From: Christensenellaceae bacterium
Lineage (GTDB): Bacteria; Bacillota; Clostridia; Christensenellales; SZUA-584
DNA length: 5,116 nt
Direction: 5' to 3'
NCBI GenBank assembly: GCA_012719815.1
Contig: JAAXZP010000375.1
Location: 1-5,116 of the forward strand
Part shown: positions 1 to 5,116 of the stretch, one piece after another
How positions within the stretch are numbered: position 1 is the first letter of the stretch
Layout of the letters: each line of letters starts with the position of its first letter
Position numbers and translations under genes: made by a program
Notes under the pieces: model-generated
What the model was told of the DNA's origin: nothing
Seen by the model: the letters and a program-made list of their open reading frames with translations, nothing else
Database searches by the model: none

Positions 1-1278
1 ATGGTAGGGCGTCTGGCTCAGGAAAAGCGGCAGGACCTCGTCATCAAAGCGGCAATGCGCTCCAAGTACGCGGACCGCATACAGCTCGTGTTTCTGGGCA
101 AAGGTCCCAAGCAGTGGTGCTACGAGCGACTGGCTCGACGCCTGAAAAACCCGCCGGTATTCAGGTATGTCAGCCAGGACGAAATCGTGAAGGTCTACAA
201 CCAGTGCGACCTGTACGTACACGCCGCCGAGGTTGAGATTGAAGCCATCGTCTGCCTGGAAGCCATCGCCAGCGGCCTCGTGCCGGTCATCGCGAATTCG
301 GAAAAAAGCGCTGCCCGCCAGTTTGCGCTGGACGAGCGCAGCCTGTTCCGCAACAAGGACGCCGACGACCTCGCCCGCAAGATCGACTACTGGATTGAGC
401 ACCCCGAAGAGCGCGCGAAGATGCGGGAAGCCTACCTGCGGGCAGCGGAGAATTACCGCCTTTCCCGGTCTGTCGACCGCATCGAAGAGGTCTACGCCCG
501 CGTCATCGCCGAGCAGCGTCCCTCTGCGGCAGACCCTGAAGACCTCAACGCGCATGTGGTGCGTATGCCCACGCCTTTCACGTACCGCGTGGACGAAAAA
601 TACCGTTTCGTCAACCGCAACATCTTCTTCAGGCTCGGCTCGTCGCTGCTGTTCTATTTCATTGCCATACCGCTCCTGAGCCTGGTGTCGCGGCTGTTCT
701 TCGGCCTCAAGATCGTGGGCAAAAAGAACCTGCGGTACTTAAAAGGCGGCGCCGTGACGGTGACCAACCATATCCCTCTGCTGGATTCTCCCATGGTGGC
801 CTGCACGCTGTTCCCGCGGAAACCTTTCTTTGCAACGCTCAAGGCGAATTTCGAGATACCCGTTATCCGGCGGCTGATCCGCCGGCTGGGCGGCGTGCCC
901 ATACCCGAGTCGCCCAAGGCGATGCACGCGTTCATGGAATCCATGCGGGCACAGCTGGAAAAGGGCCGTATTGTCCATTTCTACCCCGAGGCGTCGCTGT
1001 GGCCCTGGTACGACAAGCTCCGCCCGTTCCGCAACGGCGCTTTCCACCTGGCGGTGAAATCCGGCGTGCCGGTGCTGCCCATGGTGTTCACATTCCGCAA
1101 GCCCGGCGGCCTCCTGGCCCGGCTGCGCAAAAAGCCGCTCATTACGCTGCATATCGGCATGCCCGAATACCCGACGAAAACCGGCTCAGAGCGCAGCCGC
1201 GTGCTGCAGATGCGCAGCGCCGTGCAGGAATCCATGGAAGCCATTATCGAGGCGGACCGCAAAACAGCAGTCTCGTAG
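1..1278 (+). CDS. Glycosyltransferase (GT4-type)–PlsC acyltransferase fusion, 5' partial
   Basis: This is the C-terminal 425 residues of a two-domain protein probably involved in membrane glycolipid or phospholipid synthesis. Residues 1-170 match the nucleotide-sugar-binding half of a GT-B family 4 glycosyltransferase: the VGRLAQEK start of that half, FLGKGP near 31-36, and an E-x7-E motif at E79/E87 followed by AIASGLVPVI. Residues about 209-236 are hydrophobic and could be a membrane segment or re-entrant helix. Residues about 237-400 are a PlsC/LPLAT acyltransferase domain, with the catalytic H-x4-D at H257/D262 (NHIPLLD), a YPEAS block at 328-332 in the place of the usual FPEGT, and GVPVLPMVF at 355-363. 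The usual N-terminal acceptor-binding half of the glycosyltransferase is missing, so the ATG at position 1 is almost certainly an internal methionine and the gene begins outside the window. The stop is TAG at 1276-1278 and a terminator follows. The domain calls are firm; the substrates cannot be read from the sequence. An alternative is an acyl-modifying enzyme for a surface polysaccharide or glycolipid. Confidence 0.88.
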   Translation: MVGRLAQEKRQDLVIKAAMRSKYADRIQLVFLGKGPKQWCYERLARRLKNPPVFRYVSQDEIVKVYNQCDLYVHAAEVEIEAIVCLEAIASGLVPVIANSEKSAARQFALDERSLFRNKDADDLARKIDYWIEHPEERAKMREAYLRAAENYRLSRSVDRIEEVYARVIAEQRPSAADPEDLNAHVVRMPTPFTYRVDEKYRFVNRNIFFRLGSSLLFYFIAIPLLSLVSRLFFGLKIVGKKNLRYLKGGAVTVTNHIPLLDSPMVACTLFPRKPFFATLKANFEIPVIRRLIRRLGGVPIPESPKAMHAFMESMRAQLEKGRIVHFYPEASLWPWYDKLRPFRNGAFHLAVKSGVPVLPMVFTFRKPGGLLARLRKKPLITLHIGMPEYPTKTGSERSRVLQMRSAVQESMEAIIEADRKTAVS

Positions 1279-1345
1279 CGCACAAGAGCTTGCCGGACTG
1301 GCGGCTCCGCATGTCTGTCATCATTTTATCCTTTCCTCCTGGCAG

Positions 1346-1372
1346 CGCCCGTACCCACGGTGCGGGCGTTTT
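1346..1372 (+). terminator. Rho-independent terminator after the GT–PlsC gene
   Basis: The arms 1346-1355 and 1359-1368 pair over 10 bp (CGCCCGTACC with GGTGCGGGCG, one T·G wobble) around a CAC loop, followed by TTTT and then GCTTT. It lies about 67 bases after the fusion gene's stop codon. The opposite strand has no T-tract beyond the hairpin, so it should act mainly on plus-strand transcripts, although the stem could also slow transcription arriving from the convergent TocC-like gene. Confidence 0.88.
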
Positions 1373-1469
1373 GCTTTCCCATAAAATGCGAACAACTCTG
1401 GACAGCCAGCTCTACCAGTATGAGCAGGCAGACAGGGCAGCCGGCCATGAGTTACCGGTTTGACGGACA

Positions 1470-2471
1470 TCACTTCATCAGTTCCTTTATGTTCAGCATC
1501 TCCAGCCCGCCGGCATAGCTGCCCTGCAAAACCGTCTCGCCACGGCGCTCCAAACGGACAAAAAAGCGAGCATTGAGGCTTTCCTGTATGCGCCGGTCCA
1601 TGCCCGTGGGCGTGGGAGCCTGCAGATACCCGAATGCGCCGGCCTGTGCCCGGACGCTCAGCCGGTAATACTTATGCGAGAGCTCTGTGAGCAGCTCCCT
1701 GCCTTGCCATTCCAGTTTCGAGACGCGCGCACCGTTGTATGTGGCAAGACGGTATTGCCTGGCGCCGTCGCGCAGCACGCAGATAACGCCGGTAAAACGC
1801 AAGAGCTTCAGCGGTATGCTGGCCACCGCGCACATCAGCGTCACCCGACCGTCCCCGCACTGCATCCACACCCAGCTGTCGGGGAATGCGCTGCCCCAGT
1901 CCTTCTCGATATAGCCGTCTGCCCCGTTAAAATCCATCCTTCTGCCGCCGTAGCGCACGCTGCCCGTCACGCTGTGCCACAGGCTCAGCACCCCGTGGCG
2001 GCACTGCATGCCGGGCAGATAAGCGAACGGCCCCATGATGGTGGGCGATATCAGGCTGGCGTTCATCGGCACCCGCGGCCCGTACTGAAAGGACGCTTCA
2101 AGCCCGATGCCGGGCAGGCTGAGGCGGCAGCCGTCCAGCGAAAACGTATTGTCTGCGATACGCACCATAAAGGCGCGCGAGTCGCACGAAAACGCCTCGG
2201 CCGCAAATCGGATGAAATGGCTTTCCGGCGGCGATGAGAACAGGACCTGAATAAACGCGTGGTCATCCGCGCGGTTCTTTCCGTGGAAAACGCCGGGAAT
2301 GGCCGCGAAGGCGCCGTCCCTGCCCGCGTGCTTGAAATACCAGCCTTCAAAGAAAGGCCGCCTTCTGCCGCCATGGTAGCGCGCGTCGTCCATGAATTTT
2401 GCCATCATCCGCCGCGCCGCAAAACCACGCGCCCCGTCCGGCGCCATAATTGCCGCATTACATTCATCCAT
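1470..2471 (-). CDS. Tocopherol cyclase-like (TocC family) protein
   Basis: The 333-residue product has the hallmark motifs of the tocopherol cyclase-like family: FEGWYFK at residues 41-47, DDHAFIQVLF near 69-78, MGPFAYLPGMQCRHGVLS at about 146-163, and DGYIEKDWGSAFPDSWVWMQ at about 185-204. In plants and cyanobacteria this family closes the chromanol ring of tocopherols. Homologues in heterotrophic anaerobes have no assigned reaction, and nothing nearby suggests a tocopherol or plastoquinone pathway, so a true tocopherol cyclase activity is unlikely. No signal peptide or membrane segment is evident. The ATG at 2471 was chosen because an AGGAA Shine-Dalgarno sits 8 bases upstream. The reading frame stays open to an ATG at 2582, but that codon lies in the loop of the preceding gene's terminator and has no ribosome site. 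Other in-frame ATGs at 2447, 2408 and 2405 have weaker upstream sites but would keep the FEGWYFK motif. The gene converges on the plus-strand fusion gene; I found no clear promoter or own terminator. Confidence 0.85.
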   Translation of the reverse strand: MDECNAAIMAPDGARGFAARRMMAKFMDDARYHGGRRRPFFEGWYFKHAGRDGAFAAIPGVFHGKNRADDHAFIQVLFSSPPESHFIRFAAEAFSCDSRAFMVRIADNTFSLDGCRLSLPGIGLEASFQYGPRVPMNASLISPTIMGPFAYLPGMQCRHGVLSLWHSVTGSVRYGGRRMDFNGADGYIEKDWGSAFPDSWVWMQCGDGRVTLMCAVASIPLKLLRFTGVICVLRDGARQYRLATYNGARVSKLEWQGRELLTELSHKYYRLSVRAQAGAFGYLQAPTPTGMDRRIQESLNARFFVRLERRGETVLQGSYAGGLEMLNIKELMK

Positions 2472-2479
2472 AGCGGGCG

Positions 2480-2486
2480 TTCCTGC
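2480..2486 (-). promoter_or_regulatory. Ribosome binding site deciding the TocC-like start
   Basis: On the minus strand the sequence reads GCAGGAA, ending 8 bases before the ATG at 2471. The other candidate in-frame starts have no comparable purine-rich site, so this favours a 333-residue product over the 370-residue open frame. Confidence 0.55.
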
Positions 2487-2561
2487 ATTGCATCTACCCC
2501 CGGTTCCTGGTTTATGGCTTATTTTCCCGCGCCTGCTGCCGTTCCATGCCCATAAGGCAAC

Positions 2562-2590
2562 AAAAAAAACGCGGCCCCTCATGCGCCGCG
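2562..2590 (-). terminator. Rho-independent terminator of the FN3–C39-like gene
   Basis: On the minus strand, CGCGGC (2590-2585) pairs with GCCGCG (2575-2570) across a 9-base loop and runs directly into eight T residues (2569-2562). It begins about 15 bases after the stop codon at 2606-2608. It separates this gene's transcript from the downstream TocC-like gene, which must then either use its own promoter or rely on read-through. Confidence 0.9.
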
Positions 2591-2605
2591 CGAAGCACCC
2601 AAATT

Positions 2606-3532
2606 TTATTCCAATACCAGGCTAACGCCTTCCGCCAGATCAAGCGCAATCATCTCAGACAGATTGCCGTACGACATACGGTGGTGATAGCTGACCCAGG
2701 TTTCCTTAAATGACAGCAGCCTGCCCTTGTTGCGGCCGGGGTCGCTGTAGTATATCGTGCCGTTTTCATCCACCTTGCAGGCCACAATCGCGTGCGCCGC
2801 GCCCGCCTTTTTGAAGTAGAGAATCACGCCTTCGGGATGCAGCTTTAGCGCTTCCTTAACGGCTGCCTCGTAGTTTTTGGCTTTTGATTTGATGCTGGTG
2901 GACCGCCCGTAACAGCCGTCCAGATACGCCGAACCATCCGGCAGAGCCGGCGCTGCGACCAAGCCGAAACGGCGTTCCAGCCGCGCCATGCTGATTGGCG
3001 TGCCCCCGTTGGCCTTATAGACGGTGCGGGGCGTGGCCTCAATGCCCATGTTGCGTATCACGATTGCGAACGCCGTGAGCAGGCAGGCCCTTTTCTTCAC
3101 CTCGTCGCTGAAACGCCAGGCGCCGCTGCCCTGGTAGTAGAGCGCAAAGCGCGGGCTGACGCTGATCTCTTCCGACATATCGCTGTATACCATAGTACCG
3201 TCCGCTGTCCGGAATGCCCGCACCTTGTAGGAATAATCGTTCCCCGTGACAAGGTTCTTATCGGCAAATACCGAAAATGCCGTGGTATGAACAAGCGTAT
3301 AATCGCCGCCGTTTTCAGCGCGGTATACCTCGTAGCCTTGGGCGCCGGGCACGTTGCTCCAATCGATGGTGGCGCAGGTAACCGACTGCCCGATGATTTC
3401 AACGTCCTGCGGCGCGGGCAGCCTATCCGGCAAACCGGGCGTTGCGTTAGATGCGAACGCGGTTCCGGGGAATAGCGACAGCAGCAGGCAAAGGGAGATA
3501 ATCAGCATCAGTGTTTTTCTGGCTTTATGCAT
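2606..3532 (-). CDS. Secreted fibronectin III / C39-like cysteine peptidase protein
   Basis: The 308-residue product is predicted to be exported. Residues 1-27 form a Sec signal peptide: a basic start (MHKARK), a leucine-rich core, and an AFA cleavage site before SNATP. Residues about 39-125 look like one fibronectin type III domain (PAPQDVEI, IDWSNVPGAQGYEVYR, YSYKVRAF). Residues about 130-300 resemble a C39-like papain-fold domain, with a candidate catalytic triad of Cys150 (KRACLLTAF), His247 (GAAHAIVA) and Asp264 (YYSDPG), and Gln134 a possible oxyanion residue. Such proteins process or bind extracellular peptides or wall components, but no substrate can be inferred. There is no LPXTG motif, C-terminal anchor or SLH repeat, so it is probably released or loosely held at the surface. 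The start at 3532 is preferred for its GAAGGAAG ribosome site; an in-frame ATG at 3559 would add nine residues but has no clear site. The gene has its own promoter and terminator, so it is probably monocistronic. Confidence 0.82.
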   Translation of the reverse strand: MHKARKTLMLIISLCLLLSLFPGTAFASNATPGLPDRLPAPQDVEIIGQSVTCATIDWSNVPGAQGYEVYRAENGGDYTLVHTTAFSVFADKNLVTGNDYSYKVRAFRTADGTMVYSDMSEEISVSPRFALYYQGSGAWRFSDEVKKRACLLTAFAIVIRNMGIEATPRTVYKANGGTPISMARLERRFGLVAAPALPDGSAYLDGCYGRSTSIKSKAKNYEAAVKEALKLHPEGVILYFKKAGAAHAIVACKVDENGTIYYSDPGRNKGRLLSFKETWVSYHHRMSYGNLSEMIALDLAEGVSLVLE

Positions 3533-3541
3533 GCGATAGTG

Positions 3542-3549
3542 CTTCCTTC
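3542..3549 (-). promoter_or_regulatory. Ribosome binding site deciding the FN3–C39 start
   Basis: The minus strand reads GAAGGAAG, ending 9 bases before the ATG at 3532. The alternative ATG at 3559 is preceded by a T- and A-rich stretch with no purine-rich site. The chosen start also places the basic residues directly before the hydrophobic core, as expected for a signal peptide. Confidence 0.6.
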
Positions 3550-3596
3550 GAGAAACCATCTAAACAAAATTGTGATGGTTGTAATAATTTTTTAAC

Positions 3597-3625
3597 ATTA
3601 TAAACGATTTCGTCATGTTTGGCAA
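3597..3625 (-). promoter_or_regulatory. Sigma-A-type promoter for the FN3–C39 gene
   Basis: On the minus strand a -35 box TTGCCA (3625-3620) is followed by a 17-base spacer and a perfect -10 box TATAAT (3602-3597). Transcription would start near 3590, giving a leader of about 58 bases to the ATG at 3532. The region is AT-rich against GC-rich genes on both sides and lies just after the hydrogenase terminator, which supports a true promoter. The leader is too short for a large riboswitch. Confidence 0.8.
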
Positions 3626-3627
3626 AC
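3617..3627 (-). promoter_or_regulatory. Palindrome over the -35 box, possible operator
   Basis: The sequence GTTTGCCAAAC (minus strand) is a perfect inverted repeat of 5-bp arms around one central base, and it covers the whole -35 box. A regulator bound here would compete with RNA polymerase. The element is short, and chance cannot be excluded. Confidence 0.25.
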
Positions 3628-3677
3628 CCATTTGTTAAAACTAATCATTTATTACCATAATATCCCCTTTTTCCGTC

Positions 3678-3708
3678 AAAAAAGCGCGCTGCGACAAAAC
3701 AGCGCGCT
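3678..3708 (-). terminator. Rho-independent terminator of the hydrogenase-like gene
   Basis: On the minus strand AGCGCGCTG (3708-3700) pairs perfectly over 9 bp with CAGCGCGCT (3691-3683) around an 8-base loop, followed by a T-tract to 3678. It begins 28 bases after the gene's stop codon and closes the hydrogenase transcription unit before the next promoter. Confidence 0.92.
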
Positions 3709-3736
3709 CTTCAATCATGGATAATCCCTTTTCCCG

Positions 3737-4972
3737 TCAGAACCGGCGGGTGAACATGTTCTCCCCTTCTATCAGGCTTTCTATCGTGTCAAAGCCCAGC
3801 CGTTTCAGCAGCTCCAGCACGAATGCGTTGTTGACAGGCGTCCGGCTGGCCGCCTTGTCCGCATAGGCGTCCACGTAAACCTTGCCCTCCTCTTTCGGAA
3901 TCAGCGCCCGCGGGCCGCCCACGCAGCCGCCCACGCAGCCCATGCCCTCGATAAAGTTGGCGTCAATGCGGCCTTCCATCACATCTTTCAGCAGTTGCTT
4001 GCAGGATGGCACGCCGTCTCCCTGCCGGCTTTTCAGCGGTATCTCCCTGCCGGGGCGCAGCATGGCGAGCGTATCCGCCACCGCCTGGCTGACGCCGCCG
4101 GTACGGGCATACATGCGCCCGCCCGCCGACGAATGGTCGCGCTGGTCCTCTTCCAGCTCCTTTGGATCGATGCCCGCCGCGTCCATGATGTCTTTTATCT
4201 CCCGGAACGTCAGCACATAGTCCACCGCGTCTGCGATGTCCGCCACCCGCGCCTCCGCTTTTTTGGCAAGGCACGGGCCGATGAACACCGTCACGGCGTC
4301 CGGGTGCATCAGCTTGACGGCCCGGCCGCTCGCCACCATCGGCGATACAGAGGGCGGTACATGCGGTATCAGGCGGCTGTATACCTTCTGGATCATGCCC
4401 ACCCACATCGGGCAGCAGCAGCTGGTCAGCACGAAGTCTTCCTTGCGCTTGACGAACCTGTCGAACTCCAGAGCTTCCTTGAGCGTCAGTATGTCCGCGA
4501 ACAGCGCGACCTCAATCATGCCCGCAAAGCCCAGGCTTTTGAACGCTGCGCGCAGGCGGCCCGGCGTCATATCCGGGCCGAACTGGCTCAGGAAAGCGGG
4601 AGCGATCAGCGCGTAAACGGGCTTGCCCTCGTTGATGGCCGTAAATATCGGGACGACTTCCTTGATTTCCGCCAGGTTGTGCGAACCGCACGCCTTAATG
4701 CAGTCCCCGCAGCCCACGCAGTCCTGCGCCGATATCACGGCGTTTCCATCCTCGTCGCGGGTAATGGCCTTGTAGAAGCACACGCTTTCACAGTCCTTTT
4801 CGCCGCAGCTGCAGGGGCCAAGGCGCACCACAGCCGGGTACCGGCGCGGGTTGGTCAGGCAGTCCAGCGCGTTGCTGGCGCAGTCCGGGATATCGAACAG
4901 CTCCGCGATGTCGCCCTTCACCGACAGTTCCACCGATTTTTGATACAGCTTTGCATACTGCTTTTCGTTCAT
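3737..4972 (-). CDS. [FeFe]-hydrogenase-like iron-sulfur protein with variant H-cluster motifs
   Basis: The 411-residue cytoplasmic protein belongs to the [FeFe] hydrogenase large-subunit family, whose classical members interconvert protons, electrons and H2 using ferredoxin. Residues 54-65 and 85-95 carry eight cysteines of a two-[4Fe-4S] ferredoxin domain; the second set is canonical (C85, C88, C91, C95), while the first has C-x-C-x4-C-x3-C spacing (C54, C56, C61, C65). The catalytic domain spans about 118-411. Motif L1 is TSCCCPMW (183-190) with one more cysteine than the usual TSCCPGW. L2 is GPCLAKKAE (232-240, C234). L3 is EGMGCVGGCVGGP (342-354, C346 and C350) instead of the usual MACPGGC form. 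All four expected H-cluster cysteine positions can be matched. No PAS domain or small-subunit domain follows, unlike sensory group C proteins. The motifs suggest the poorly studied clostridial group B, a tentative placement. The ATG at 4972 has AGAGAGGAA 8 bases upstream and overlaps the preceding gene's stop. Whether it makes, consumes or senses H2 cannot be told from sequence. Confidence 0.9.
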   Translation of the reverse strand: MNEKQYAKLYQKSVELSVKGDIAELFDIPDCASNALDCLTNPRRYPAVVRLGPCSCGEKDCESVCFYKAITRDEDGNAVISAQDCVGCGDCIKACGSHNLAEIKEVVPIFTAINEGKPVYALIAPAFLSQFGPDMTPGRLRAAFKSLGFAGMIEVALFADILTLKEALEFDRFVKRKEDFVLTSCCCPMWVGMIQKVYSRLIPHVPPSVSPMVASGRAVKLMHPDAVTVFIGPCLAKKAEARVADIADAVDYVLTFREIKDIMDAAGIDPKELEEDQRDHSSAGGRMYARTGGVSQAVADTLAMLRPGREIPLKSRQGDGVPSCKQLLKDVMEGRIDANFIEGMGCVGGCVGGPRALIPKEEGKVYVDAYADKAASRTPVNNAFVLELLKRLGFDTIESLIEGENMFTRRF

Positions 4973-5116
4973 GTTCCAGCTTCCTCTCTCAAACGCGTTA
5001 TCAGACGCTGCCAGTCCTTCAGCCGCGACTCAAAAGGCACCGCATGCGCCGGGCTGGTAGAACCCAGCCGCTCATAGACAAATCTGCCTTCATCAAATCC
5101 GACATGCTTTTTATAC
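4969..5116 (-). CDS. Unidentified protein, C-terminal 48 residues (5' partial), coupled to the hydrogenase gene
   Basis: An open frame enters from the right edge (first full codon at 5115) and ends with TGA at 4971-4969. It encodes 48 residues beginning YKKHVGFDEGRFVYERLG and ending LITRLREEAGT, with a charged, probably helical tail. The stop overlaps the hydrogenase ATG as ATGA, and the hydrogenase's ribosome site lies inside this frame; both are typical of translationally coupled operon genes and support the frame as real. The other two frames on this strand are closed by stops within this stretch. I do not recognise the family: there are no cysteines or cofactor motifs in the visible part. 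By position it could be an electron-transfer, maturation or regulatory partner of the hydrogenase-like protein, but that is inference only. Confidence 0.7.
   Translation of the reverse strand, partial: YKKHVGFDEGRFVYERLGSTSPAHAVPFESRLKDWQRLITRLREEAGT
4981..4989 (-). promoter_or_regulatory. Ribosome binding site of the hydrogenase-like gene, inside the upstream gene
   Basis: The minus strand reads AGAGAGGAA, ending 8 bases before the ATG at 4972. It lies within the last codons of the upstream partial gene, so ribosomes finishing that gene would keep this site open and could restart at the ATGA overlap. Confidence 0.6.

Noticed and set aside
999..1463. 154-codon plus-strand frame overlapping the end of the GT–PlsC gene
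   Set aside because: It overlaps the conserved acyltransferase coding region in another frame and runs through the terminator; the composition is low-quality Ala/Arg/Pro.
1385..1469. Terminator for the TocC-like gene
   Set aside because: Only 4-bp stems (for example CTGG/CCAG and CCGG/CCGG) are present on the minus strand, and none is followed by a T-tract.
1674..2237. 187-codon plus-strand open frame opposite the TocC-like gene
   Set aside because: It is a shadow of the minus-strand family gene; the product is His/Ala/Arg-rich, has no motif and no convincing ribosome site.
3632..3657. Possible plus-strand promoter (TTGTTA with a CATAAT-like -10)
   Set aside because: It would drive antisense transcription into the hydrogenase gene with no plus-strand gene to serve. 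The match is weak and expected by chance in the AT-rich intergenic stretch.
3640..3680. Second minus-strand promoter starting from TTGACG near 3679
   Set aside because: The -35-like hexamer overlaps the terminator T-tract, and no good -10 lies 16-18 bases downstream.
3911..3942. Short tandem repeat (gcccacgcagcc repeated)
   Set aside because: It encodes the CVGGCVGG part of the conserved L3 motif, so the repetition reflects protein sequence and not a DNA element.
3995..5077. 360-codon plus-strand open frame opposite the hydrogenase gene
   Set aside because: It is antisense to a gene with clear hydrogenase motifs. Its translation is rich in His, Arg and Ala with no recognisable domain, as expected for a mirror frame in GC-rich DNA.

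Overview
The window looks like chromosomal DNA from an anaerobic, GC-rich member of the Clostridia (Firmicutes). The evidence is a soluble [FeFe]-hydrogenase-type protein with an N-terminal ferredoxin domain, a Gram-positive-style secreted fibronectin III/C39-like protein, purine-rich Shine-Dalgarno sites, and classical GC-hairpin plus T-tract terminators. Coding DNA is clearly GC-rich, while the one real promoter region (about 3560-3680) is AT-rich. The taxonomic call is inference; there is no rRNA or marker gene here.

Layout, left to right. (1) Position 1-1278, plus strand: the 3' part of a gene encoding a GT4-type glycosyltransferase domain fused to a PlsC-type acyltransferase, followed by a strong terminator at 1346-1372. 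(2) Position 1470-2471, minus strand: a tocopherol-cyclase-like (TocC family) protein, convergent with the first gene. (3) Position 2606-3532, minus strand: an exported protein with a signal peptide, one fibronectin III domain and a C39-like cysteine-peptidase domain. It has its own near-consensus promoter upstream and a terminator downstream. (4) Position 3737-4972, minus strand: a 411-residue [FeFe]-hydrogenase-like protein with variant H-cluster motifs, including an extra cysteine in motif L1, ending in its own terminator at 3678-3708. (5) Position 4969 to the right edge, minus strand: the last 48 codons of an unidentified gene whose stop codon overlaps the hydrogenase start (ATGA), so the two are probably co-transcribed and translationally coupled.

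The minus-strand genes thus form at least three transcription units: [unknown gene + hydrogenase], [FN3-C39 protein], and [TocC-like protein]. The plus-strand fusion gene is separate. There is no evidence that the units act in one pathway. The most notable items are the variant hydrogenase with its coupled partner, the TocC-family protein in an apparently non-photosynthetic anaerobe, and the glycosyltransferase-acyltransferase fusion. I saw no RNA genes, CRISPR arrays, insertion sequences or long repeats.
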